In this document: positions 1-9,200 of the stretch, piece by piece
Numbering within the stretch: position 1 is the first letter of the stretch
How the letters are laid out: each line of letters opens with the position of its first letter
Source of the DNA: Rhodobacteraceae bacterium HLUCCO18
Lineage (GTDB): Bacteria; Pseudomonadota; Alphaproteobacteria; Rhodobacterales; Rhodobacteraceae
Assembly (NCBI GenBank): GCA_001314805.1
Contig: LJSY01000038.1
Coordinates: 1-35,344 of the forward strand
DNA length: 35,344 nucleotides
Reading direction: 5' to 3'
Position numbers and translations under genes: made by a program
The notes under the pieces: generated by a model
What the model was told of the DNA's origin: nothing
Seen by the model: the letters and a program-made list of their open reading frames with translations, nothing else
Database searches by the model: none

Positions 1-2
1 TC

Positions 3-98
3 GCCACAAGATACGAGAAGCACGACGCCAACTTCCTCGCCCTCATCAAAATGGCAGCCACACGCATCTGGTTGCGAGTTTATGAGTCGGTGTCCTAG
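3..98 (+). mobile_element. 3' end of an IS5-family transposase gene (partial)
   Basis: The third frame is open from the left edge and encodes [20 protein letters not shown] followed by [11 protein letters not shown] and a TAG stop at 96-98. This matches the C-terminal signature I know from IS5-family (IS427-like group) transposases: Tyr-Glu/Asp-Lys, then NFLA, then IWLR.YES. In many of these elements the last codons lie inside the right terminal inverted repeat and the insertion duplicates TA, so the element probably ends at about 95-98. That boundary is inference, since only about 31 codons are visible. The orientation is the same as guaA, about 70 bp downstream. Confidence 0.72.
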
Positions 99-168
99 AC
101 CCAAGAGAGGGCCCGGGCGGCACAACGCGCATCTTGCGCCCGTCCGGGACGCGCCCTATGCCTCGGCC

Positions 169-1746
169 ATGACGCATGTGCCCGATCCCGCCCGCCATCA
201 CGAACGCCTGCTGATCGTCGATTTCGGCAGCCAGGTCACGCAACTGATCGCCCGCCGCCTGCGCGAGCTCAACGTCTATTGCGAAATCCACCCGTTCCAG
301 AACGTCACCGACGCCTTCCTCGACGACTTCGCCCCCAAGGCGGTGATCTTCTCGGGCGGTCCGGCCAGCGTGATCGACGAGGGCTCCCCCCGTCCGCCCG
401 CACGCATCTTCGAGCTTGGCGTGCCGATCCTGGGCATCTGCTACGGCCAGCAGGTGATGATGCAGATGCTGGGCGGCGAGGTCCTGCGTGGAGAAGGCAC
501 CGCCGAATTCGGCCGCGCCTACGTGGAGCACGGGGCCGAGCGCATCGACCTTCTGACCGGCTGGTTTCTCGACGGGCGCGAACAGGTCTGGATGAGCCAT
601 GGCGATCATGTCAGCCGCCTCGCGCCCGGCTTCGAGGTCTACGCCACCTCCCCCGGCGCGCCCTTCGCCATCACCGCCGACCTGTCCCGAAATTACTACG
701 CGGTGCAGTTCCACCCGGAGGTGCACCACACCCCCAACGGCAGGACGCTCTACGAGAATTTCGTGCGGCTCGCAGGGTTCAAGGGCGACTGGACCATGGC
801 CGCCTATCGCGACGAGGCGATCCGCCAGATCCGCGAGCAGGTGGGCGACGCCAAGGTCATCTGCGGGCTTTCGGGGGGCGTCGATTCATCGGTCGCTGCG
901 GTCCTGATCCACGAGGCCATCGGCGATCAATTGACCTGCGTTTTCGTCGACCATGGCCTGTTGCGGCTCAACGAGGCCGACGAGGTCGTGACCATGTTCC
1001 GCGACCATTACAACATCCCGCTGATCCATGCCGATGAAAGCGAGCGGTTCCTGACCGCGCTGGATGGCGTTTCCGATCCGGAAACAAAGCGGAAGACAAT
1101 CGGAAAACTGTTCATCGACGTTTTCCAGCACTATGCCGACGGAATCGAGGGCGCGGCGTTCCTCGCCCAAGGCACCCTCTACCCGGATGTCATTGAATCG
1201 GTGAGCTTTTCGGGCGGCCCCTCGGTCACCATCAAGAGCCACCACAATGTCGGCGGCCTGCCCGAGAAAATGGGCCTGAAGCTGGTCGAACCGCTGCGCG
1301 AGCTTTTCAAGGACGAGGTCCGCGCGCTGGGCCACGAACTCGGCCTGCCGGCCAGCTTCATCGGCCGCCATCCCTTCCCCGGCCCCGGCCTCGCCATCCG
1401 CTGCCCCGGCGAGATCACCCGCGAAAAGCTCGAGATCCTGCGCAAAGCCGACGCGGTCTATATCGACCAGATCCGCCGCCATGGCCTCTATGACGAGATC
1501 TGGCAGGCTTTCGTCGCGATCCTGCCCGTGCGCACCGTGGGCGTGATGGGCGACGGGCGGACCTATGACTTTGCCTGCGCGCTCAGGGCGGTGACCTCGG
1601 TCGACGGCATGACTGCCGATTACTACCCTTTCTCCCACGAGTTCCTCGGCGAAACTGCCACGCGGATCATCAACGAGGTCAAGGGGATCAACCGGGTCAC
1701 CTATGACATCACGTCGAAACCGCCGGGAACCATCGAGTGGGAGTGA
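169..1746 (+). CDS. guaA: GMP synthase (glutamine-hydrolysing)
   Basis: This enzyme makes GMP from XMP, ATP and glutamine, the last step of guanine nucleotide synthesis in the cytosol. The predicted protein has 525 residues, the usual size. The N-terminal class I glutamine amidotransferase domain has the nucleophile motif GICYGQQ (Cys91) and the His/Glu pair in FHPEVHH (His182, Glu184). The ATP-pyrophosphatase domain carries the P-loop SGGVDS at about 235-240, and the C-terminal dimerisation domain ends [16 protein letters not shown] chose the ATG at 169 because family similarity begins just after it (LLIVDFGSQ); an in-frame ATG at 82 would start inside the upstream IS end. The stop overlaps the next gene. 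The IS end about 70 bp upstream may have displaced the native promoter. Confidence 0.97.
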   Translation: MTHVPDPARHHERLLIVDFGSQVTQLIARRLRELNVYCEIHPFQNVTDAFLDDFAPKAVIFSGGPASVIDEGSPRPPARIFELGVPILGICYGQQVMMQMLGGEVLRGEGTAEFGRAYVEHGAERIDLLTGWFLDGREQVWMSHGDHVSRLAPGFEVYATSPGAPFAITADLSRNYYAVQFHPEVHHTPNGRTLYENFVRLAGFKGDWTMAAYRDEAIRQIREQVGDAKVICGLSGGVDSSVAAVLIHEAIGDQLTCVFVDHGLLRLNEADEVVTMFRDHYNIPLIHADESERFLTALDGVSDPETKRKTIGKLFIDVFQHYADGIEGAAFLAQGTLYPDVIESVSFSGGPSVTIKSHHNVGGLPEKMGLKLVEPLRELFKDEVRALGHELGLPASFIGRHPFPGPGLAIRCPGEITREKLEILRKADAVYIDQIRRHGLYDEIWQAFVAILPVRTVGVMGDGRTYDFACALRAVTSVDGMTADYYPFSHEFLGETATRIINEVKGINRVTYDITSKPPGTIEWE

Positions 1747-2393
1747 CACGGATCGGGCGGCTCCTCCGCGCCGTTCTTCTGCTCTACGCCGCCAGTGTCG
1801 CCGTGGTGATGCTGGTGCAGATCGCATGGCCAAGACCGCAAGCCGAGCCGGAGCCCGCCGACGCGATCTTCTGCCTCGGCGCGGGCATGGCGGACGAGGT
1901 CTCGCCCCTGCCCGATGAGGTCAGCCGGTCCCGTGCACAGACCTGCACCGCGCTCCATGCCAGAGGCGTGGCCCCCGTGGTCGTCTTCACCGGTGCAGGC
2001 AATGACGATCATTCCGCGGCGCAGGCGATGGCGACAACGGCCGTGGACGCGGGCCTGCCGGCGGAGGCCGTGATCGTGGAGCCGCGCGCCCATTCGACGC
2101 TCCAGAACGCAGCCTTCGGTCTTGCACTCCTGCAGGCGCCGCCCGAGCACGTGATCCTTGTGTCCGACGCCTTCCACCTGCCCCGGGCCTGGGTGATCTT
2201 CAGCCTGCTGGGTACGGCCGATCTCAGCCTCTACGCCACGGAGAGCGATTTCGAAGCCCCGCTCTCCACGCGTCTGAAATGGAGCCTGCGCGAGGGTGCG
2301 GCGATCTGGTTCAACGTGGGACGCGTGGCCGTCTACGGCATCGCGGGACTTGCGGGGGTGGATCGCGAGACGCGGATCTCGTGGTTCAACTGA
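1743..2393 (+). CDS. DUF218 (YdcF/ElyC-like) membrane-anchored protein
   Basis: This is a protein of about 216 residues with an N-terminal hydrophobic anchor ([19 protein letters not shown]) and a DUF218 domain. Family-type motifs are visible: GAG/F-TGAGN early on, [10 protein letters not shown] in the middle and [10 protein letters not shown] later. Proteins of this family (YdcF, SanA, ElyC) are linked to cell envelope integrity, but the biochemical role here is unknown. The GTG at 1743 overlaps the guaA stop as GTGA, so translational coupling to guaA is likely. A GTG at 1737 is an alternative start. The stop abuts, with no spacer, the stop of the convergent BamB-like gene. Confidence 0.8.
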   Translation: MTRIGRLLRAVLLLYAASVAVVMLVQIAWPRPQAEPEPADAIFCLGAGMADEVSPLPDEVSRSRAQTCTALHARGVAPVVVFTGAGNDDHSAAQAMATTAVDAGLPAEAVIVEPRAHSTLQNAAFGLALLQAPPEHVILVSDAFHLPRAWVIFSLLGTADLSLYATESDFEAPLSTRLKWSLREGAAIWFNVGRVAVYGIAGLAGVDRETRISWFN

Positions 2394-3770
2394 TCAGCGA
2401 TAGGCCGTCAGCCGTCCGTCGCCCGTGACCACCATCAGCGTGTTGTTGACCACGATCGGATGCGACGCGGCCCCGCCCCTGAGCGCGACGGTGTGCACCA
2501 GCGCGCCGCTCACCGGGTCGAACATGCGGATCTGGCGGTCGCCCGAGGCCACGATCAGCCGCCCGCCGGCGAGGATTGGCCCGAAATGGGTAAAGACCGC
2601 GCGGCGGCGCCGCTCGCGTTCGCGCACGTAAAGCGGCAGTTCGGTGCCCCAGACCCGCTCCCCGTCGGAGGCGTCGAGCCGGATCAGCTCGTTGCGGTCG
2701 GACACGAAGAACAGGCTGCCGCCGGCGACGAGGACGGGCGAATAGCTTCCCTCGGTCGCGGTCCAGAGCCGCTCACCGCTCGACGCGCTCAACGCCACGA
2801 CGCGGCCCGACTGGTTGCCGGCATAGACCGTGCCGCCCGAGATGACCGGATCGCCGGTGATGTCGTTGATGTTGGAATAGGCGACGCCCAGCCGGCCGCC
2901 CGCCACGGCCGTGGCCCAGCTGCGGACGCCGGTGTCGGTCCGCGCGGCAACCAGCTCACCCGTGCCGAAGGGGAACACCACCGTGCCGTCGGAGACCGCT
3001 GGCGCCGCGCCGCCAAGAAGCAGCGCGCGCGCCGGCGCGGAGGGCAGTTCCCAGCGGATGCGGCCCACATCGGTCGAAATCGCCCATGCGCTGTTGTCGC
3101 GGCTCACCACGTAGACGGTGTTTCCAGAAACGGTCGGCGCCCCGATGCCCGCGCCCAGCCGCTGCCGCCATCGCACCGCGCCGCTGGCGGCATCGAGCGC
3201 CACGAGCTCACCGTAACCCGTTGTCGCATATAGCGTATCGCCGCTCAGCGCGAGGCCTCCGCCGGACACGTTGCCGCCCCGGTCGAAGCCCGCCGTGAGG
3301 TCCGCCGACCAGATCAGCCCGCCATTGGACACCGAATGCGCCCGTACGCCCGCGGTGGCATCGAGGGTGAAAACCGCGCCATTGCCGGCCACGGGATCGG
3401 CGGTCAGCCGATTCCGCCGGCTGTTGCCCGCGCCAATATTGGTCGACCAGACCTGCGTGAGGTTGGGCGACAGCGCTGCGTGCGGCGTGGCGTTCTGTGC
3501 GTCATAGCCGCGCTGCGCCCAGCTGGAGAAGGTATTTGCCGCGGGCAGGTTGATGGCGCGCGCCACATCGGCTTGCGCATCGGCCTCGGTCTCCGCGTCG
3601 CCCGTCAGTGTGGCGGCCAGCGGCACACGGGTGCCGAAGCGTTCGCCTTCCAGCGGGGTCTCGCGGTTGCCGCAGCCCGCGAGCGCCACGACGAGCCCGA
3701 GCGCGATCGCACCCGTTCGTCGCGAAAGTGCCATCGACCGGTTTCGCCCCATCGGTTCGCCGCCAAGCAT
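2394..3770 (-). CDS. BamB-like PQQ beta-propeller lipoprotein
   Basis: The N-terminus has a lipoprotein signal peptide (AIALGLVVALAGC, lipobox LAGC), so the protein is probably outer-membrane anchored. The rest is a beta-propeller of repeated blades with PQQ-like motifs such as LDAASGAVRWRQ, LSASSGERLWTA and LDASDGERVWG. This fits the BamB/YfgL family, which assists outer membrane protein assembly. I chose the ATG at 3770 because it has a purine-rich AAGGGG 6 bp upstream. An ATG at 3818 overlaps the upstream stop (ATGA) but would leave an unusually long leader. The gene sits directly after a TPR protein, the same order as yfgM-bamB in enterobacteria. No der gene follows. Confidence 0.85.
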   Translation of the reverse strand: MLGGEPMGRNRSMALSRRTGAIALGLVVALAGCGNRETPLEGERFGTRVPLAATLTGDAETEADAQADVARAINLPAANTFSSWAQRGYDAQNATPHAALSPNLTQVWSTNIGAGNSRRNRLTADPVAGNGAVFTLDATAGVRAHSVSNGGLIWSADLTAGFDRGGNVSGGGLALSGDTLYATTGYGELVALDAASGAVRWRQRLGAGIGAPTVSGNTVYVVSRDNSAWAISTDVGRIRWELPSAPARALLLGGAAPAVSDGTVVFPFGTGELVAARTDTGVRSWATAVAGGRLGVAYSNINDITGDPVISGGTVYAGNQSGRVVALSASSGERLWTATEGSYSPVLVAGGSLFFVSDRNELIRLDASDGERVWGTELPLYVRERERRRRAVFTHFGPILAGGRLIVASGDRQIRMFDPVSGALVHTVALRGGAASHPIVVNNTLMVVTGDGRLTAYR

Positions 3771-3814
3771 CGTGCGCCCCTTCCCTTTGCCGTCCACCGA
3801 TCGTCGCGGTGGGG

Positions 3815-4690
3815 TCATTCCTCTGCCGCGGGCTCTGCCGCAGGCTCCGTCGTGTCGGCCGCGTCGTCCTCGCCCGCAGTCGGGCTCGCATCTTCCGCGT
3901 CCGAACTGTCTTCCGCGTCGGACCTGTCTTCGGCTGCGCCCTCGGACACGGGCGGCAGCAGATCGAGCGCCCCGGCATCCGACTCGGGCGCGACAGCCCC
4001 TTGTGGATCGTCCTGTGGATTATCTACCGCATCGGGGCTGGTGTCGACCAGCGCCGCGCCACTTTCCAGCGCGACGACCAACTGCTCCGCGCGCTGCTGC
4101 AGGCCCGGCGTGGCGCTCGCGGCGGTTTGGAGCCGGCGCAGCCGATCAACCCCCGCTTCCAGATCGCCCTCCGCGATGTCCAGAAGCGCCAGCTGCTCCT
4201 CGGCAAGCGCCGAATACGGCGCGCCCGGTTCGGCCAGCGCGCCCAGAACGAGGCGGGCCTGATCCGGCTCGGGATGCAGAAGATGCGCCTTGAGAAGCGC
4301 GAGATCGCGGTAGCGCGGCGCAAGCTCGGCCCCTTCCGCCGCTTCGCGCAGCCGGGCTGCCGCTGCCTCCCGGTCATCGGCCTCCGCGACCTCTCCGGCG
4401 GCCAGAAGCGCCAGCAGAACGGCGCCTTCCGGGGTCGGCGGGGTGATGGCCTCCAGCGCGCTCACCCGCGCTTCGGGCTCCGCCTGCTCGAGCGTCGCGA
4501 TCAGGGAATCGCCGAAGGCTTGCGCCGCGGCGGTGCGCTGCGTCCGCTGGTATTCGAACCAGGCCGCCCCGCCAACGACGAGCGCCACGACGAGAATGGC
4601 CAGCCACGCCCATTTGCGGAAGAACGCGAACAGGCGGTCGCGCCGGACCTCTTCGTTGACTTCGTCGATGAAACTGTCGGTGTTTGCCAT
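3815..4690 (-). CDS. YfgM-like membrane-anchored TPR protein
   Basis: The protein has 291 residues. An N-terminal cytosolic stretch rich in charges (DEVNEEVRRDRLFAFFRKW) is followed by one membrane segment at about 27-46 (AWLAILVVALVVGGAAWF) and a helical, alanine-rich periplasmic domain of TPR type (about 55-215). A long acidic low-complexity tail (about 230-291) ends the protein. This layout matches the YfgM/ancillary SecYEG translocon subunit family, which works near envelope protein export and assembly. Its stop overlaps an ATG of the BamB-like gene frame, so the two form one operon. The acidic tail is longer than in the enterobacterial protein. The exact role is inferred from family and neighbour. 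Confidence 0.78.
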   Translation of the reverse strand: MANTDSFIDEVNEEVRRDRLFAFFRKWAWLAILVVALVVGGAAWFEYQRTQRTAAAQAFGDSLIATLEQAEPEARVSALEAITPPTPEGAVLLALLAAGEVAEADDREAAAARLREAAEGAELAPRYRDLALLKAHLLHPEPDQARLVLGALAEPGAPYSALAEEQLALLDIAEGDLEAGVDRLRRLQTAASATPGLQQRAEQLVVALESGAALVDTSPDAVDNPQDDPQGAVAPESDAGALDLLPPVSEGAAEDRSDAEDSSDAEDASPTAGEDDAADTTEPAAEPAAEE

Positions 4691-4796
4691 GCCTGACCGA
4701 TCGCCCTACCTGCACTCCCACGCGCTCATAGCCCGTCGGCGACGGTGGCCGCAAGGACTCCGCACGCCTGCGATACCGTTGGGCGGAAAACCAAAC

Positions 4797-4812
4797 TGAA
4801 CCGATCGGTTCA
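4797..4812. promoter_or_regulatory. 16-bp perfect palindrome, probable repressor operator
   Basis: The sequence TGAACCGATCGGTTCA is a perfect dyad. It lies between the divergent TPR gene and the efflux operon and resembles TetR-family operators. A related imperfect dyad lies 47 bp downstream (centre to centre). The pair brackets a promoter-like stretch, so repression of the efflux operon is the likely function. This is inference. Confidence 0.6.
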
Positions 4813-4814
4813 TT

Positions 4815-4842
4815 CTTGTGCCCGAACGGATAAGATTCTAAT
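4815..4842 (+). promoter_or_regulatory. possible sigma70-type promoter of the efflux operon
   Basis: A TCTAAT -10-like hexamer at 4837-4842 is preceded by CTTGTG at 4815-4820, with a 16-bp spacer. The -35 match is weak. The position between the two palindromes supports it as the regulated promoter. The whole 254-bp gap 4691-4944 otherwise shows no gene. Confidence 0.35.
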
Positions 4843-4860
4843 CTGAACCGGTCCGTTCAG
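4843..4860. promoter_or_regulatory. second operator-like dyad upstream of the efflux operon
   Basis: CTGAACCGGTCCGTTCAG has perfect 6-bp arms (CTGAAC/GTTCAG) with one internal mismatch. It shares the TGAACCG half-site with the palindrome at 4797-4812. Together they look like a pair of sites for one dimeric repressor of TetR type. No such regulator gene is present in this window. Confidence 0.55.
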
Positions 4861-4944
4861 CGTAAACGTGATCAGCGCAACCAGCACCCCACGGGATGGC
4901 GGCACGTGCCGGATACCGCGCCCCGGGATAGTAGAAAGACAGGC

Positions 4945-6204
4945 ATGAAACCCTTCCCGCTCATCATCGCAGCCCTTGTCTGCGTGACGCTCTACTTCGT
5001 GATCCTCCAGCGCGAGGCGCTGGTGGAGTTCGCCTCGGGATTCGCACCCGGGCCGACGGCGCAAGAGGGCGAGGCCGCGACCGGGACACCCGTGGCGGCG
5101 GCGGAAGCCGAAGATGCGGACGGCGACGGGGACGGCCGCGTTCATGTCACCGCCCGCCGGTCCGAGGCGCAGGTGGCCGAGAACGCGGTTCTGCTGCGCG
5201 GCCGGACCGAGGCGCTGCGCCAGGTGGACGTGGCCGCCGAAATCTCCGGTCGCATCATCTCCGACCCGCGCCGCGCCGGCGCCTTCGTCGAGGCGGGTAC
5301 CGTCCTTTGCGAAATCGCGCCGGGCACCCGCCTGACCGCGTTGGCCGAGGCCGAGGCGGCACTGGCGACCGCGCGGGCGCGCCTGCCCGAGGCCGAGGCG
5401 CAGCTGGCCGGGGCACGCGCGCAACTCGCCGCTGCCGAGATCGACGCCAACGCCGCCTCGCGGCTCAGCGCATCGGGCTTCGGCTCCGAGACCCGCGCCG
5501 CGAGCGCAGAGGCCGCCCGCGAAAGCGCGCTCGCCACGATCCAGTCGGCGCAGGCCAGCGTGTCGCAGGCCCGCTCGGGCATCCAGTCGGCCGAGGTGTC
5601 GGTGATGCGCGCAGAAGAGGATATCGAACGGCTGACGATCACCGCGCCCTTCTCGGGCTATCTCGAGTCGGACACCGCCGAGCTTGGCACTCTGATGCAG
5701 CCCGGCGCGCTGTGCGCCACGATCATCCAGCTCGACCCGATCAAGCTGGTGGGTTTCGTGCCCGAGGCTCAGGTCGACCGTGTCACGCTCGGCGCCGATG
5801 CCGGGGCGCGGCTGGCCTCGGGGCGCGAAGTGACGGGAGAGGTGACCTTCCTCAGCCGCTCGGCCGACGAACGGACCCGCACCTTCCGTGTCGAGATCAC
5901 CGTGCCCAACCCCGACACAACGATTCGCGATGGGCAAACCGCCGATATCCTGATCCAGACCGAGGGCACGTCGGCGCATCTGCTGCCGACCTCGGCCATG
6001 ACGCTGAACGATGACGGTCAGCTCGGCGTGCGCATCGTCGAGGAAGGCACAGTCCGCTTCGTGCCGGTGCGCATGCTGCGCGACACCGCGCGCGGCGTCC
6101 TGCTTACGGGCTTGCCGGAGGTGGCGGATGTCATCACCGTGGGCCAGGAATTCGTCACGGATGGCGTCGCGGTGCAGGTCACCTACGAGGAGTTGACGCA
6201 ATGA
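4945..6204 (+). CDS. HlyD/AcrA-type membrane fusion protein of an RND efflux pump
   Basis: This is the periplasmic adaptor that links an inner-membrane RND transporter to an outer-membrane channel. The predicted protein has 419 residues, with an N-terminal membrane anchor (PLIIAALVCVTLYFVILQ), a lipoyl/barrel-sandwich half (EAGTVLCEIAPG), an alanine/glutamate-rich coiled-coil hairpin at about 130-215, then beta-barrel and membrane-proximal domains (ITAPFSGYLESDTAELGTLM, IRDGQTADILI). I chose the ATG at 4945 because the hydrophobic anchor starts there; an in-frame GTG at 4906 is possible. The stop overlaps the RND gene start as ATGA. Regulation is probably by a repressor binding the two dyads upstream. 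Confidence 0.9.
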   Translation: MKPFPLIIAALVCVTLYFVILQREALVEFASGFAPGPTAQEGEAATGTPVAAAEAEDADGDGDGRVHVTARRSEAQVAENAVLLRGRTEALRQVDVAAEISGRIISDPRRAGAFVEAGTVLCEIAPGTRLTALAEAEAALATARARLPEAEAQLAGARAQLAAAEIDANAASRLSASGFGSETRAASAEAARESALATIQSAQASVSQARSGIQSAEVSVMRAEEDIERLTITAPFSGYLESDTAELGTLMQPGALCATIIQLDPIKLVGFVPEAQVDRVTLGADAGARLASGREVTGEVTFLSRSADERTRTFRVEITVPNPDTTIRDGQTADILIQTEGTSAHLLPTSAMTLNDDGQLGVRIVEEGTVRFVPVRMLRDTARGVLLTGLPEVADVITVGQEFVTDGVAVQVTYEELTQ

Positions 6205-9200
6205 CCGGCGTCATCGACTGGGCCGCCAGCCGGGCGCGGATGATCGTCGCCTTCGTGATCCTGTCTCTCACGATCGGCGCGGCCGCCTATATCGGCCTGC
6301 CCAAGGAAGGCGAGCCGGATATCGACATCCCCGGCCTCTTCGTGTCGGTGCCCTTCCCCGGCATTTCCGCCGAGGACAGCGAACGCCTTCTGATCCGGCC
6401 CATGGAATCGGAGTTCCAGGACCTTGACGGGCTGACCACGATCACCTCCACCGCCTCCGAAGGCTTCGCGGGCCTGTTCCTCGAGTTCGAGTTCGGCTGG
6501 GACAAGTCGGCTGTGATCGCCGATGTGCGCGACGCGATGGGCCGGGCCGAGGCGGAGTTTCCCGACGGCGCCCAAAGCTGGCAGATTTCCGAGATCAACT
6601 TTTCCGAGTTCCCGATCATCGTCGTGGCGCTGTCTGGCGACGCGCCCGAGCGCACGCTGATCCGGCTCGCCAACGAGATGCAGACTGCGCTCGAAGCGCT
6701 TTCGCCCGTGCTCGAGGCGGGGCTCGCCGGCACCCGCGACGAGATGCTCGAGGTCATCCTCGACCCGCTGGCGCTGGAGGCATACGACGTCACCGCGCAG
6801 GACCTGATCGCCGCCGTCGTCAACAACAACCAGCTGATCGCGGCGGGCGACGTGGAAACCGCCTCGGGCGCGATCTCGGTCAAGATCCCGTCAAGCTTCG
6901 ACACCGCCGAGGATGTCTACGACCTGCCCATCACCACCAATGGCGACCGGGTGGTAACGCTGGGCGAACTGGCCGATATCCGGCTCACCTACGAGGACCG
7001 CACCGGCACCGCGCGCTTCAACGGTGAGCCGACCGTCGCGCTGCAGGTGGTCAAGCGGCAGGGTTTCAACATCATGGACACCGCCGACCTGGTGCGCCAG
7101 ACCGTGGACGAGGTGCGCGCAAGCTGGCCCGCCGAACTGCGCGACGCCGTGCAGGTCGCCACCACGCTCGACCAGTCCGAGCAGGTCGACGGCATGGTGC
7201 GCCAGCTCGAGGGCTCGGTCCTGACGGCCATCGCGCTGGTGATGATCGTCGTGCTGGCCACGCTCGGCACCCGCTCCGCGATGCTGGTGGGCTTTGCGAT
7301 CCCCACATCCTTCCTGCTGTGCTTCATCCTGCTGGGCGTCATGGGCGTGCCGATCTCGAACATCGTGATGTTCGGCCTGATCCTCGCCGTGGGGATGCTG
7401 GTGGACGGGGCCATCGTCGTCGTCGAATATGCCGACAAGCGCCTGAACGAGGGCGCGCGGCCGATGCAGGCCTATACCGACGCGGCCAAGCGGATGTTCT
7501 GGCCGATCGTGTCCTCGACCGCCACGACGCTCTGCGCCTTCCTGCCGATGCTGTTCTGGCCCGGCGTGGCGGGCGAGTTCATGGGGATGCTGCCCGTGAC
7601 GCTGATCTTCGTCCTTGCGGCGTCGCTTATCGTGGCGCTGATCTACCTGCCGGTGCTGGGCGGTGTCGCGGCACGCTTCACGCGGAACGTCGAACGCGGC
7701 TCGGCCGTGCTGCAGGCGCTGGTGCCGTGGTACCTGGTGAGGCTTGTGCTGGCCGTGAGCGTGGCCGGCCTGATGTTTCTCGCCGCGATGCAGACGATCA
7801 ATCCCGGCGTGCTCTTCCCGGAACCCGCCCCCGGCACGGCGCCAATGCTGGCGATGCTGCCCGGCGCGCTTCTTTTCGTTGTCACGGCGGCGCTCATGTC
7901 GGTTGTGATGGGCACGCTGAAAATCGCCCGGGCCGAACGCCCGGTGCAGGTGGGCTACCGCCGCAAGCCTTTCGGCTGGTTCATCCACCTGCTCGTCGCC
8001 AACCCGGTCATGCCGCTGGTGGTCATCGCCGCCGTCGCGGGGTTCGTGGTCGCCGTATTCGTCTATTTCGGCGAGAACAACAACGGCGTGGAATTCTTCG
8101 TCGAGACCGAACCCGAACAGGCGATCGTCTACGTGCGCGCGCGCGGCAACCTCTCCATCGAGGAAATGGACGCGCTCGTGACCATGGCCGAGCAGATCGT
8201 GATCACCCAGGACGGCGTGCGCGACGTCTTCGCCTTCGCCGGAGATGGCGGGCTCAACAACAACACGGGCGGCGTCTCGGCGCCCGGCGACACGATCGGC
8301 CAGATCCAGGTCGATCTCGAACCCTGGGGCGCCCGCCCCGCCGGCAACGCGATCCTCGACGAGATGCAGGCGCGCCTGTCGGTGCTGCCCGGCATCGAGA
8401 CCGAGATCCTCGCCGCCGCGCAGGGCCCCGGCGAAAGCAAGCCCGTGAACCTGCGCCTGTCTGGCGACAACTGGGAAGATCTGCTGGCCGCGACCGCGAC
8501 CGCGCGGGAACATTTCGACCAGATGCCCGGCCTTGCGCTGGTGGAGGATACGCTGCCGCTGCCCGGTATCGACTGGCAGATCGATGTCGATGTCGAGGCC
8601 GCCGGCCGCTACGGTGCCGACGTGGCCACGGTGGGCGCCATGGTGCAGCTGGTGACGCGGGGCATCCTGCTCGACACCATGCGCGTGCCAAGCTCCGACG
8701 ACGAGATCGAGATCCGCGTGCGCTTCCCCGAAGAGGCGCGCGTTCTCTCCACGCTCGACACGCTGCGCACCCGGACCCGCGAAGGCCTCGTGCCGCTTGC
8801 GAATTTCGTCAGCTACACCCCCACCCCGCAACTGGCCGAGATCAGCCGCGTGGACCAGAGGCGCGTGTTCCAGGTGAAGGCCGACGTGGTCTCGAGCCTC
8901 TTTCGCGTCGTTGCCGAGGACGGCGAGACACTGGGCTACCTGCGCGACACCGCCGACGAGACGGTCGCAGGCGAGGCGGATTTCACCATCGGCGACACCG
9001 GCTGGCAGGTCCATGCCCTCACCGGAGCGGAAGCCACGTCCGAAATCCGCGACGCGCTGGAGGCGGGCCGCGCCACCACCGTGCCGGTCACCGCGAACGA
9101 ACGGATCGAGGCGCTGACCGAATGGCTGGAGACCGAAACGCCCTTCCCAGCCGGGATCGACTGGGAATGGGCCGGCGACCAGGAAGACCAGGCCGAAAGC

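Noticed and set aside
99-168. Functional hairpin (GCGCA-TCT-TGCGC) upstream of guaA
   Set aside because: A 5-bp stem with a 3-nt loop in GC-rich DNA is within chance expectation.
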